64,000 nt of DNA, from positions 10,734,146 to 10,798,145 of the forward strand of contig NC_047076.1 of NCBI RefSeq assembly GCF_902459465.1. The letters run 5' to 3'. This DNA comes from Asterias rubens. Its lineage: Eukaryota > Echinodermata > Asteroidea > Forcipulatida > Asteriidae. Position numbers and translations under genes: made by a program. This document shows positions 38,941 to 51,139 of this stretch, in pieces (the first letter of the stretch is position 1; every line of letters starts with the position of its first letter). The notes under the pieces are model-generated. The model did not search any database. It saw nothing but the letters and a program-made list of their open reading frames with translations, and was not told the DNA's origin.

Positions 38941-40837
38941 TTGCATGGTTAAAAAGGCTCTTCTCCTGGCCGCACCCCCACGTGAATCTAAAAGAAATTA
39001 CCAGCCTTTATGTAACTTTGTAAAAGATTAGCTTAAAAATAGTATACAAAAAAGTTCTTAAAAATAGGTACAGATTTCAGACATTTTTAAATGGTGCTTT
39101 TGAAGTCATTTGGAAGCCGTGCAAAAGAGGAAACTAATACTCTAAACATTAATATAATTTATGTAATTTCAGTGTTTCAAACATATTATTATGAGTGATG
39201 TTATTTGCAAAAAAATGTAATATTGAGTTTAAAATTTTAATAAAATGTTATGAGTTTTATCATAATGATACTACATTTTCTTTTGCCTACATGTACTTTA
39301 TATGAACAGTGTTGTGCTATAAAACAAAGTATTTATTGGAAAGGAATTTTCAACACAAATCGCTCGTTTGTATGGTTTTAAGAACTATGGGTTTTCAAAT
39401 AATTTGCATAAGTACCAATCGTGTTTTTACCTAAAAACGTGTATTTGCTTCTTTTCTCTTTTTGAAAAAAGAACGCGCCAGGTAAACATCAATCAGATCT
39501 CATGTCATAATTGTTTTCAAACTACTGTACATGTACATTGTAGTAAACAAGTTTCGAGCTACTTAATTAAGTTCAGTATGAATGGACTACCCCAGTCAAA
39601 AAATAGGGTCTCTCTGCTACCTGTGGAACCTGTAGTCTGTGGAATTTTAATATTTTTGCTATTGTGACCAAATAATGCAAAATTTTGTGTTTACCAGCCA
39701 AGGTTCTGTTTTCAGTCCATGATAATACACGCAGTACCTGTACAATGTAGGTGTAACAGAACCACTGACTTTCTGTACAGTGTGTTACAGGTTTCCTTTA
39801 ATACACTTTGGGTAGCAGATCTGCATTACTGAGCACAACTGTAATGTACGTACATGTACATGTAACTTTTTAAGTTTAACAAACAAATAAGATCACATCT
39901 TTACAGATCAATTAAAGTTAAAAGATTAAAAACAAGTCTATGGTTAGGATATCTGTTCACATTTTGGGGACATACAGTACATTAAATCCATTCCTTTAAA
40001 TTGCAGTGAAAAGCTGAGACACCAACAGTTAAATAAAAAGGCAGTCAAAGTGCAAATTTTCGATTTTACATATATATAATGTCAAGTTTTTAATTTGTCA
40101 GTGATAAATTCTGTACTTGAGAAACAATCTACATGTATAGGGCTACAGAAATAGGGCTACAGATTTTACATAACTTTCACAACAAAATTTTGACAAAATA
40201 TTTGTCATAAAAGATGCTGTGTCAGATTGTTGGTCGATTTGACCTAAAAATTTTGATTTAAAATTCAATAGGTATTTTGATGGGTGTCGAGAAAGTTACA
40301 AGCTTTCATTTGAGCCATTGCTCAAAAAAGTCTGCCAATTATTAGTAGCAGTAAAATAAAGTGCTCAAAATTAGTTTTCGTTGGGAATCCCGACAATATA
40401 TCACGAGACCAATTCTATAGTGTTTTATAAGAAACGTTTTAAATTTTTGTCATGGTTCCTGACCCTTAAAATTAAAAGTTAACTTTTTTTTCGTTAGAGC
40501 GGGTGATACTCTTTGAAATACCATTCACTCAAAAAAATCTATTTTTCAATGTTTGGGGCCAAAAATCTGACATACATTGTAGCATCTTTAAAGGGATCAA
40601 CAACTCATTCTGTTGAAAGGAAAATCAAAATAGTTTAATTAAATTCACTTAAACAAATTAAGTTAATGGATTTATCATATTTTGAGGTGAACGGGGAACA
40701 ATTTACATGTGGATTTGAACTCCAGATTAGTGTACTGGCGCTCTAAAGGGGGTACTGCCATCATGATAATACATGTAGTCTGCTTGTGGACGTGCAAGCT
40801 TCGACTGTTGCATCACAAACAGAAGTTTTAAAGGGCT
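38941..40837. other. Gene-free AT-rich interval
   Basis: No coding region, RNA gene or defined element could be recognised. TACATGTA-type palindromes recur, as elsewhere in the window. Confidence 0.5.
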
Positions 40838-40846
40838 CTGTCACAC

Positions 40847-41458
40847 GGGTACCGGTCAACTCGGTCCCAAGTCAACTCGGTCCCAAGTCAACTCGGTCCC
40901 AAGTCAACTCGGGCCCAAGTCAACTCGGTCCCAAGTCAACTCGGTCCCAAGTCAACTCGGGCCCAAGTCAACTCGGTCCCAAGTCAACTCGGTCCCAAGT
41001 CGACTCGGTCCAGAGTCGACTCGGTCCCAAGTCGACTCGGTCCCAAGTCAACTGTTTTTACACTATTTAATTTTAAATGCAAGTTACTTGAAAAGAAATC
41101 AAAGAGGATTAAATTATTAATGTTTGTCAATTAATGAATTGTTAAGAGCCATACAGAAAACAATACTCTGGTTGGAAGCAAAGAGACTTTTTTTATTAGA
41201 AATTTATTTGCCAACACGATCGGTAAGATTTTCAAAAGTGAATGTTGAATACAGAAACAAATGGGTCGCTATTGAAGGCATTGAATATTATACCCCGAAC
41301 ATCGGTGCACACTTGTCCCATTTTATGTACAAAGTCCAAGGACATTAGTTATTTCAAAGAAAACATACAACTACTTCCCGTCAACCACACGGACCGAGTT
41401 GACTTGGGACCGAGTTGACTTGGGACCGAGTTGACTTGGGACCGAGTTGACTCATAAG
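40847..41458. mobile_element. Third foldback-type element, 612 bp, 16-bp repeats in the arms
   Basis: The left arm (about 40857-41053) is some 12 copies of GTCAACTCGGTCCCAA; the right arm (about 41388-41453) has 3-4 copies in inverted orientation. A perfect 9-bp direct duplication, CTGTCACAC, flanks the element at 40838-40846 and 41459-41467. The loop of about 335 bp has one 74-codon frame (41124-41348) without recognisable motifs. Architecture and duplication length match foldback (FB/TU-like) elements. Confidence 0.85.
40857..41053 (+). repeat. 16-bp minisatellite, left arm of foldback element 3
   Basis: Tandem copies of GTCAACTCGGTCCCAA, with GGGCCC and GTCGACTCGG variants arranged partly in a higher-order pattern of three units. 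Confidence 0.95.
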
Positions 41459-41697
41459 CTGTCACACTTATTATTGCATGCTCGTGCTGTGTATGTGAGA
41501 GTTCAGCATACGTATTTGTGAGTTTGGACCACAAAGATTGGGTGTGATCACTACAACAGTGCTACTTTTTGTAAATAACTGTTTTTGTTTAGGTACCAGT
41601 GTGGCAGGAGATTCTGTTCCTCCAGAGATTCTATCCCCCATATGGCAAATCGTGTAAAAATTTCTTAATAAAGCGCCCGCTTTTGAATCCATGTCCT

Positions 41698-43451
41698 TTA
41701 GCGCATGTTAATTTTCCATCCTCCTTCAGTGCATGGTAGAATCTCCAATCCTTTTGGTAGAACATACACGAACTCACTTGTATATACCCCTTTAGGCTTC
41801 ATGAAACATAGTTCTGGGAATGTTTTCTTCAAGCGATTCTTTAAGCTCGACGCTCTATACGTTGATGAATCATCATCGTCAACTTCACGTACAACTTTAT
41901 CAAACTCTCTCTTGAGTTTTGACATTCTTAACACTTGTTTGTCATTGATGATTTGGGAAACTATGTACTTCTCGCAGAAGACCTTGAAAGATTGAAAGTA
42001 GAGAGGATCCCGTGGTGGTTTTGAAACTTGTTTAGTCACGCATTTTGTATAGTTTCCATAACACACTGAATGGTACCTAACCTGCATGGCAACACAGTCT
42101 TTATTTTCAATGTGAAGGAGCAGATTCTCATCTTTCTTCAGTTGAGCAGCTTTCAAGAGTTTCCCGCCATCAGTAGATGTACATTGACTAAGTGGTTGTT
42201 GCTTGTTTATGCCATCGCAACCTCTGCGGTACTGATTTCCATGGCAAAGGATGCAAATTCTCGGTAAAGTATGAGTAGATGATAATGTTTCCTCTATCAA
42301 CATGTTCAAAGTAGAGCTGGAGTGATGGATCATTCGAACTTTCTTTCTGGGAGGTTCTGAGTCCTTCTTTACGATGCAAGATGATTTCATGAGATCTGTT
42401 AGGGGATAAAAAGAAATTTGTATAATCAAATAAATTTAATTTGCATTTAATACTTTTTGCACCAATGATCAGGTGTACCTAACATGCATAAAATAACAAA
42501 TCTTTGAACGGCACTCATTGTTCAAACCATCCTTGCTCTATGCTCAAACCAAAGTAAATTTGTATTACGGTGGTCAGACAACTCAACGATTCGGAAAACT
42601 CAACGGTTGAAACAACTCAACTGTAAACAGTTTAAAAAGTTTAGACAACTGAACGGTCCGGACAACTTGTCGGTCCGGACAACTTGACAGGCCGGACAAC
42701 TAGACTTTTTTTGAGACAAATGTTTACTGACAAATTAATGCTATATATTATAAACTAAATTGCATTTTTCATTTCTTGGAAATAATATAACTGAGCACAT
42801 TCGTTTGTAGTTTTTGTATATATGATGATGTATTTCACTCAAACTGTTGTAGTTTACAAAAGCAAAACATTTCCAATGCCTTAAAAAACCACCACACACT
42901 GTCTACAAGCACAATACAAAACCTTACATTTATTCAGTAATATCGCAGTACTCAGGGACGATTATCAAGTTGGGGCGGAACAGCAGTAAGGTAGTCTCCC
43001 TAGACTCGAGTTGAGAGACTCTCTGCTGAGTCTCTCTCAGTCAGAGAGAGTTTAGAAAATACGCAAAGTATGAGTGACTTGAATGTTCGATTGAAACAAG
43101 TCTCTAACCTTTAGCCTCAAGCTTGGCTGGCTCCTTATCTCGGTTCTCCTTGGTCCGTACAGCCCGTTGTAACTTTGAAATATCAGTGAATAATTGGTAG
43201 CACTTCCGATGAAAACCACCATCGTTAGGTATCGGTAATGCAGCGCAATCTGTATCATCATCGCCGCCATGATTTTGCAAGAAACACCTCGCTATTTCAC
43301 CGAATTTCCCGTCAAGCTTCTGCCAAGTCTGAACACATTGTGTGAATTTTGTCCACGTTGTTTCAGTAATAGGTTTTATAGCTTCATTGGAATCAGATGA
43401 ATGGGCATAACACCGTAATTTAAACTGCTTCTCGCTGTCTTTTTCTGCCAT
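41698..43451 (-). CDS. Cys/His-rich protein of unknown function (2 exons)
   Basis: Exon 1 is 43451-43109 (ATG in AAAATGGCA) and exon 2 is 42395-41698. Donor AAG|GTTAG and acceptor TAACAG|AT join in phase, giving 346 aa with a TAA stop. I do not recognise a named family. Exon 1 has a Cys-rich stretch ending FHRKCYQLFTDISK. Exon 2 has ICILCHGN, then YHSVCYGNYTKCV about 80 residues later. Such C..C...HxxCY modules suggest zinc binding. The second half is charged (KLKREFDKVVREVDDDDSS) and ends with KKTFPELCF and YVLPKGLEIL. Similar architectures occur, from memory, in uncharacterised invertebrate proteins often found near transposons, so this could be transposon-derived. Foldback element 3 lies about 240 bp beyond the stop codon. 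Confidence 0.75.
42570..42716. repeat. Short degenerate tandem repeats (GGTCCGGACAACTTG type), intronic
   Basis: ACAACTcaacGGT-type units, ending in three clearer copies of GGTCCGGACAACTTG/GGCCGGACAACT, recur over about 140 bp in the intron of the Cys/His-rich gene. They loosely resemble the CAACTCGGTCC units of foldback element 3 but are not the same. Confidence 0.6.
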
Positions 43452-43642
43452 TTTGTCAACAACAACACGTTGTTACGAATAGCGCACTTTGTGAATAGCA
43501 CCTTATCGCAAATACCAATGCGCAAGCGCAGACTGTTGAATGAGGTGCATTGTGGGATAGATATGGATCAAATTTGGATACCAGCTAGACCACAATGCAC
43601 CTAATTCCAAGCTTTACGCGCGCGCCCCAGTATTTGCGAAAA

Positions 43643-43772
43643 GGTCTGTGTCCGAAACGGCGACTTCGGCTACAGTTACGGTTAGATCGCGCGCGCCTGC
43701 CTATTCTTCAACACTGGTAGACGCGCTGATCTAGACATAGCTGTAGCCGAAGTCGTCGTTTCGGACACAGCC
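43643..43772. repeat. MITE with GGTCTGTGTCCGAAACGGCG ends
   Basis: TGTGTCCGAAACGGCGACTT at the left is mirrored by AAGTCGTCGTTTCGGACACA at the right; CGGCTACAG/CTGTAGCCG continues the arms inward. It lies just upstream of the Cys/His-rich gene. Confidence 0.75.
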
Positions 43773-43871
43773 CAACATTCATTGGACAACCTTGGTCCTA
43801 TTTTTCATAAAATTACCTTTTCTAAAGTGAGGGCGCTGTTTGCGTATGACACCGGGTTTCCGGGTTTCAAG

Positions 43872-44139
43872 TGGGTGCGATCGTTTAGCTTCCCCGGGCT
43901 TGGTACGGGTCGACACCCCGGTCTGCCCCCGGTACGTTCGAATACATGTAGCTTTGACGGGGCTCACCCGGGTCAGCCCCCAGCACTGCTTGTGGAGTGT
44001 GGGTCATTTGGGGGTGACGGGGGTGCATGCCATCTCCGCGAGAGGGTGATCGAGTGTGATCGTTCGATTAGCTCTTGTCAGGTGCTCACCCGAGTGAGCA
44101 CTGCGGGGTCGGCACAGGGAAGCTTTTCGAACGCACCCA
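43872..44139. mobile_element. MITE of the GGGTGCGTTCGA family, second full copy
   Basis: The ends (GGGTGCGATCGTTTAGCTTCC and GGAAGCTTTTCGAACGCACC) and internal GTGACGGGGGTGCATGCC region correspond to 18905-19156. AGT abuts both sides. Confidence 0.75.
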
Positions 44140-44596
44140 GTAATTCGACCCCAAACTGACTAATCCATACTGTGTCTGATTATGTTTATACTGTGAGGAG
44201 CTTGTGTCAACAATTTTAACATAATTTGATCACACGGTCTTAAATTAGTTCAAATTTACAAAGAAAAAATAATGTCAAGCCATTTTTAGTTGCCTAAAAC
44301 GCCATCCCTGCTACAGTTGTCTTCGCTTCATAGGCAAGCAAATAATATTATTCATCTTGGTTAAACCGTTCGTCGGGACCAATCGTGTGGTTCGTGCACT
44401 TTTTATTGGTTTGTTTTTGTTTGTTTTCGGGTGTTTGTTTGTTTGGTCGTTTGTTTTTTACGCTCGTTTATCCGTTCCGTTGTGATCTTGTTATTAATAA
44501 ATTGTCCTTATTTCATGTTTATTCTAAAAAGTACTATTCCACCATTTTTTGCTCTGTACAAAAGGCATCCCATCATAGTAGGCCTACAAGCTGTTG
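44140..44596. other. No gene recognised
   Basis: AT-rich with a TTTGTTTG-type low-complexity stretch near 44400-44460. No support for coding. Confidence 0.45.
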
Positions 44597-44984
44597 CTTT
44601 TAAAGGAACACGTTGCCTTGGATTGGACGAGTTGGTTTATAAAAAGTGTTTGTAACCGTTTGTTATAAAATGTATATGATTGAAAAGAATTATACAATGA
44701 TCTACACAAATTTGCTTCAAAATTGCGTGGTTTTCCTTTTACTGTGCGAACTAACACTGTCGGCCATTAATTTTATGGGAGTCAAAGATTTGACTCCCCT
44801 AAATGGCCGCCCGTGTTAGTCGACGAGGTGAAAGGAAAACCGTGCAATTTCGAGGCATGTTTGTGTGGATCATTGTATTCTACTTTTACATCTTTTTAAT
44901 CATAATATATGCATTTTATAACAAACGGTTTCAGACGCTTTTTATAGACCAACTCGTCCGATCCAAGGCAACGTATTCCTTTAA
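44597..44984. mobile_element. Palindromic MITE, AAAGGAACACGTTGCC family, copy 2
   Basis: The ends TTAAAGGAACACGTTGCC and CAACGTATTCCTTTAA and internal CGTGTTAGTCGACGAGGTG match the copy at 38232-38613. It lies just beyond the stop codon of the 900-aa gene. Confidence 0.85.
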
Positions 44985-45120
44985 TGGGTCATGCCTCCGC
45001 ACAATTTCAGTTTTGTAAAATCAAATTGCTTATAATGTTTGTATGGAAATAAAATGTTGTTAAAAATTGATCGATTGGTTCAGACTTTTGGGTCCCCCAT
45101 TATCAATAATTATACTTTTA

Positions 45121-48100
45121 TTATACGGGGATGAACGGGAGCTCCCTTTTCCGATCGTATATACGGGGACCGTTCTCGGTGTTGTCTTCAGTATCCGACG
45201 ACGAGTCTTGCTCGTACTCGAGCTCATCGGCTGCTTCCTTCAAGCGGTCTGATGTCTTCCCTCGCACGGCTGCCTGCTTGGACTTAACCCCTGGTTTTTC
45301 GTTCAGGTCTGGCTCATCACTGTCCCGCGTGAAGCCGGAATCCCCTCCCGTGTCGTCCTCCTCGGTGGCCCCACCGTACGAGAAGCCAAGACTGCTACCG
45401 TGACTCGACAGAGATTCCATCGACCTCCATGTGCCTTTCTCATATTGACTCTGTAAGCTCTTCCCGATGAAAGGATCTGCGTTCCACGGCAGCAGTTTTA
45501 GGTTCCTCGAAGGTCGAAGGCTACCGCCAAGGGCCTGGTACCGGTAGCCGTACCGCTTGAAATTCCCGAACTCCAACAGGTCATCGTAGTCTGAGTCGTA
45601 TGGGATTCCGCGATGAATCGTTGCCTGTTTCATGAAACCAAGATCCCTCTCCAGCTGCTTGAGTTCCATTCGCTCGTCTTCAACCATCGTGGCCAAGACG
45701 TCTATTTTGTCTTGGAGTTCATCATTGGAACTGTTAAATTGAAACCATAACAAGAACCTGAAATTAAGGTGACTTTCCCTTTCAAGAGCAACGAACATAC
45801 GATTCTACACGTCTGTAATCACAGTGGTGATGTTTGATTCGAATAATGTAAATTCAAGGTTTGCTTTTTCGCCGAGAAGTTGTTTGAAAAGGAGGCCTTT
45901 TAAACGCTGCGCGAGCAGGTATTTTTCATGTTTACACTAGGAAGAGAAAAGGAAGTTTGAAATTTGCCCAAAACAATGGAATTGATTAATTTGTACGATC
46001 ACATTGTCGTAACAATCACCCGGTGGCCTCATGAATGCAACCGAAAAGGGCTGCACCGACCACCAACATGCTTGTCCAATAATAGTACAACCACCTCAAC
46101 ATTGGACATCTGTAAATAGGTGTCTCCCAGAGCATTACCTCATGGTTAGGATGTTGTACTACCTGGTGGCAATGAACTTTTCATTAGGATCTACACTAAC
46201 TGAGACGACACACAAGGACATATTGGGATGAGAGGAAATGAGAAACAACTGGCAGAACTTCGCCTATAGTCTTGAAACAAAGAAACATCATCACTGAACC
46301 ACTGCAAAAGATGTTTAACGACGCCAGGCGGAAAAAATGAATGTTTTTGCTACCAACAAGTTTCTTGCCTGTATACCTATTAGCCTTTTGTCAAGGCATT
46401 CGTGGCTTGGAGAGCCGTGATCCAAAGCGACTGGAACAGGAGACCACTCACGCTCCAGTCGCTTGGGATCGCGGCTCTCCAAGCAACAAATGCATTGCAT
46501 TGACATAGGCTACTTACCTGATGAAAGAGGCATCTATCTGCATTTCTAGGTCCAGGTCTTCTTTGAGAAGTCTGCACTGGTAGTCCAACAACTTGGTCTC
46601 TTCCTTCCACTCCCTCGTTTTACCTATCAGGAGAATCACTCGTGCCTTCAGTATACGGTTGTGCCGGTAGTAGCCGTGGTATTTCTCAATGTCTCGAATC
46701 AAGCTTTCTTTCTGCCCGACCATGAGTTGAAAAGCTGCATGTTGAATCTCCTTGCCCTCGATTGCTTCGTCAAATTTCTGACGCAGCTTCTCAAGTTTCT
46801 TCTCTTGCCAAGTGAGGTTGTCGACATCAGACTGCTCGCCTTCGGTGTCATGTTTGTTTGATTTAGGAGGTGGGTTGGCGTTGTCTTTTGCCTTCCTCGT
46901 GTGAACTGAAGAGGCTTTCGATTTGTGGATCTTTTTAGTTGGGACATATTCTTCAGGGGGTTGTTTTGGGCCGTCTTTAGATCTGTTCGTCTTTTTTGTA
47001 GGGACGGTTTCGGCAGGGTGCTGTTTTTTGCCATGCTGCTCGTTCGATGCCTTCTGGTTGTTTCTGTTGGGAGTGTGTTTCTGTTTCATGTTCCTGTTGT
47101 CCTCTACCACTGTATCTCCAGTACTTTGATTTTCTTGTTGCATCTGCTTCTTGCCTCTGATGGTAGTAGACTCCTGCTTCAACTGCTTTGATCTGTTCTG
47201 ATTTCTTTCTTTAGTGACTGTGCTAGCTCGGTTCGTCGTCTGGCTTTCAACTATCTGTTCATCTCCCAACGTTTCTGGTTCTGGTTCACTTTTATTTCTC
47301 CCACCACGATCGTGATCCCTCAAGGTAGGAGGAGAAGGCTTGACTTTGTTTCTCTGAGTGCCTTTCGTTTGGATTTGACCTGCAGGTCTTGCTTTCCGGG
47401 GCTGTTGGCTAACATTATGAGGCATTGGTTCTTCAGCAGCGCCTGGTCCTGCAGACTCTTCTGAAATTGGTTCTGGAATAGTTTCTCCTCTTTTTTGGCC
47501 CTTTCGGCTTCCAACAGGTTTTTCTGAATGAGAGGGATTCTTCGACTGTTTTTTTGGAATCGCCCTTTTGGGGAAGGACTCTTCGTTTCCCGGCTGCTCT
47601 TTTTGCTGCTTTGCCCCTTGGTTGCCGACATCGGGTTTATCCAAAGCCTTTTCACTGCGACCGGCTGGATTGGTTGGTTTATTGCGTAAGGGTGCCCTTC
47701 TTTGTTTGACAAGCTCCTTCCTTTCGGCATCTAGCTCTTCCATGCTTCTTACCTTCTTTATTTGTCGTCTGAACACAGCTGGTTGTGTCATGGGTTGATC
47801 CTTGACATGAGTTTCCTCTTTCTGTCTTTTGCTGTTTTTCGGAACGGTCTTAGGCATTACAGGTAAGTCGGAGTCTGGCGATGACCAGTCACTACCACAT
47901 TCAGAATTCGGGCCAAGCTTTCGCCGAATCTTCTCTGCCTTGTACCACCACGCCCTTGCAAATATGACAGCCATACGGCTCTTATTAAGCACGTCCGGAA
48001 CAAGCCTTAGAATACTCTGAAACCTCGTACAGTCCTTGAACTGGCTGATGCTGTGCTCGGAGCTGGCGTCAAAGAGAGTTGAATCGACTTCCGTCTCCTC

Positions 48101-48610
48101 AAGTAGCTTCTCCCAAGACGAGATAGTCTCTTCTATACCGTCAACGGTGCATGACAACTGCTGACAAAGCTCCCCTACTTCAGAAGCCACGTCTGGTGCT
48201 AAATCTTGAGCAGGTCCCTTCTTGGACGACTTGCCCTTCTTCGCCCCCGTGCCCTTCGCTTCTGTATTCTGAAGTCTAATAAACATCGTATCGTAGAAGA
48301 AGTCGAATAACACGGTGTGGATTCTCTCTTTGAAGACCCTGGACAACCGTCTGAGGTAACCCACATACTCGAAGAAGGTTTTGAAGAAGATGTTGCTGAT
48401 TCGTCGGTGTGTCGACCGAGGAGCTCTGTGTACGACCTGGCGGAGGGTCTGGAGTGAGTTGACGGTCTGGTTCGGGGGCACGATGCACTTGAGCTCCCGG
48501 TAAAGTCTCTCGATGGAGAAGAGGTTATCGGCTCTTTGGATGTATCTTTCGAAATCGCTGAGCTGTCTGTGCATGGCGTAGTTTTGCTTCTGTCGACTTG
48601 CACCGATCAT
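45121..48610 (-). CDS. Uncharacterised coiled-coil protein, about 900 aa (2 coding exons)
   Basis: Exon A runs 48610-46518 and exon B 45730-45121. Donor TCAG|GTAAGTA and acceptor TTAACAG|TTCC join in phase (2703 nt including stop). The reading frame stays open upstream of the ATG to a plausible acceptor (TCTCTAG) at 48626, so an upstream exon, coding or 5' UTR, is likely. Residues about 1-110 look helical (FERYIQRADNLFSIERLYRE, FFEYVGYLRRLSRVFKERIH). Residues about 240-600 are Lys/Gln/Pro/Glu-rich low complexity and probably disordered. Residues about 600-740 form a predicted coiled coil (WQEKKLEKLRQKFDEAIEG, LLKEDLDLEMQ, LKQLERDLGFMKQ). The C-terminus is acidic and Ser-rich (EYEQDSSSDTEDNTEN). 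I recognise no family and assign no function. Confidence 0.78.
46397..46492. repeat. Hairpin repeat at the intron start of the 900-aa gene
   Basis: GGCTTGGAGAGCCGTGATCC / AGCGACTGGA is mirrored by TCCAGTCGCT / GGGATCGCGGCTCTCCAAGC with a short loop. A strong RNA hairpin would form about 25 bases inside the intron from the donor. Confidence 0.75.
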
Positions 48611-48689
48611 CTCATCGGGATGCGTCTAGAGAAGAAAATAAAAAACGAAAAGTACAAAATGAAATATTCTTCTGCAGCTCACAAAACCT

Positions 48690-49218
48690 TTAAAGTCACC
48701 TGGAAATATAATTTTTTTTCTTTCAAACATAAGAGTATATGCTTACGAACAATAAAACAATTTTTTTTAGTAATTGTTTGTCACGATTTATATGTTTAAA
48801 AAATATATAACGTTGTTTAGGGGCTGACTCCGCCTACCCCTTTTGTGACGTCAATCGAGGCAGACTTTGCCTGCAATGCGTATAGTAAACACACGTGCAA
48901 AGTACATGTACGTCCAAGTCGTGAGTTGGTACATTTCAAAAAGTGTTTTTCTGCATTCAGAAACGTACAAACTTACGACTTGGTCCGTACGTACTTTGCA
49001 ATTATGTTTACTCTACGCATTACAGGCAAAGTCTGCCTCGATTGACGTCACGAACAGCGCCCTCTCGGGTCGGGGTCTACTCTTAAATTTGTAAATAACA
49101 TAAGAACTGATTTTTTTAAAACCTTAGTTAACTGTTTATTCACATTCCACTCGTCAAAACACATATATTAGAGACAAAAGCTTTATTTTGAAAAAATACC
49201 ACTTCCAGGTGACTTTAA
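48690..49218. mobile_element. 530-bp palindromic MITE with TTTAAAGTCACCTGG ends
   Basis: TTTAAAGTCACCTGGAA at the left is mirrored by TTCCAGGTGACTTTAAA at the right. The interior is a large imperfect inverted repeat (TGACGTCAATCGAGGCAGAC with GTCTGCCTCGATTGACGTCA). It lies next to the 5' side of the 900-aa gene, possibly within its first intron or promoter. Confidence 0.85.
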
Positions 49219-51139
49219 ATTACATTTGAGTAAAATATCAAATGTCAACAAATATTTTCACCCATAGAACATCTTAAAGACATAAAAGGCCAAGTTTATA
49301 TCACATAGAAATACTACTATGCCTAATAGTAAACAACAAATCAGGGGGGGGGGGGGGTGGCACGGCCCCGTCCCCCTCCCCCTTGTATAACCGCCCTAGG
49401 TAACCAATGTATTTTATTATTTAAAATCGGCGTTATAAATGGCAGGGCATGACTTTTTAGTCAAAGGTAAAACCACGACCATGAAGACTAGTTCTGAATA
49501 CCCCGAAGACGTTTAATTTGAGTACGAGGAAAAACATACACATATCAAGTCTAGAAACTACGACAGAGTGGACTATCTACTCAGTTGCATTTTGTGTCAA
49601 CAATTTCATTGCTTTGCCTATTATTACGAATGTTAAATGCCGTAGAACGACCAATACGAAACATAATGCGAACTAAAGGTCATTGAAGAGTCGAATATCA
49701 CACCAAGGTTACGAGCTTCGGTATTGAAGTCTTGAATGTATAAGAATGTTTAAAACAAACCCGATTGTGAAAAAGAATTTGATGCAACAATAGCTAAAAG
49801 ATAAAACAATCGTGAATTAACCAGAGCGTCTCTTAAACGAAACTGACTTGTTTTTGTCTTTGGCTGTGAATATTATTATAATTTTAATTATTGAAATAAT
49901 TATAAGAAGAAACGGAAAAGTGCAGTTCCTATAGTTGTTATAAGAATGTATTTCAATATACATTACATAAACAACTGTCCGCTGTATTATAGCACTCTCC
50001 TCAAAAGCATGTCTTTGTAAAAAATGTAATAATGATAATTTTATCTTTTGTTATAAAACATTTAAACCCAACCGAACCGTAACCAAACGCTCGCCGTTGT
50101 CATGGCGATGGTGATGCCAATTTGGATACGAGCAATTAGCTGGAAGGTCATGTATAGTGCATGTGTATTTCAGTATAAGTAACATCATCAGTGATATAGA
50201 CAAAGGTACCAGCTAAATTTGCCATGGGAAACGAATGCCCTTGCACCCTTCCAATGTACTACTAAGCCTTTCAAGCTTATGATTTCGTAGGGTAATGTGC
50301 ATTGTTATAATTATTGTCTTTGGATTGGTGCCCCACAACGATACTCTTATCTAATAATGCTTAGAATCTTAACATCATTGAACTTTTATTAATTTGTTTT
50401 TGTTGATGTAATTTTTCTGTTCCTTTTCAGTTACAATGTAGTGGCTTAATTGACTTCCAGTTGTGATGTTTTTCAATGTAAAAATTATGGCTTAATAATG
50501 ATATTAATAATGATATTATTAACAATGAAGCCCTTTCCACTCATTGTTGCCATTCAGCATTTGTGCTGCAATGACAGTTTTAATAAACCATACATAGCTA
50601 TTAGCCCTCAAACGGGCAACATGTTTGCAACTAGACCGAAAACACATTTTGATATTACTCGCTAAGTTAAAAAAAGAAAAAGAAAAAAAACCCACACACA
50701 CAGGTGAAACGCGTCAGTTTGTCTTATACTAGAAGTCCGTCGGTGTACATCATTACACAATACACTTGTTTTAGTGAATCCTTGAACACACGCTTGTGAA
50801 TTGTTGTCAGTATTTTATGCCAAATGACAAATATCTTGGATGATGTACAAAATAAATAATTATTATTTAAGGCATTCGTGCAACTGAAAGAACATTTTCA
50901 TTTGTTGAAAACTAAAATTTCGTTTTCGCCTCGCTGAATGGAATATTCCATCTTCTCCTCATTAAAAATATTTACGTCGTTGCACTCATAAATATTCACT
51001 ATTTTGTAAAATATTCCTGGAAAAAATAAAAATTTAATTTCCCTTGGTATCGCTAATTAACCATACACATAACGGTTCCACATGAGTTCCCTGACTGTAT
51101 AGTTGTATACACGCCCCAATGGCTGCGACTGTTTGTGTG
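49219..51139. other. Gene-free interval
   Basis: AT-rich intergenic sequence. A 13-14-base G-run occurs near 49345 and ATATTAATAATG low complexity near 50495. No supported gene. Confidence 0.5.

Noticed and set aside
40786..41070. 94-codon frame with GPKSTRSQVNS repeats as a gene
   Set aside because: It is the 16-bp minisatellite read in frame (three units equal 48 bases).
41124..41348. 74-codon frame in the loop of foldback element 3 as a transposase
   Set aside because: Too short, with no recognisable catalytic or DNA-binding motif.
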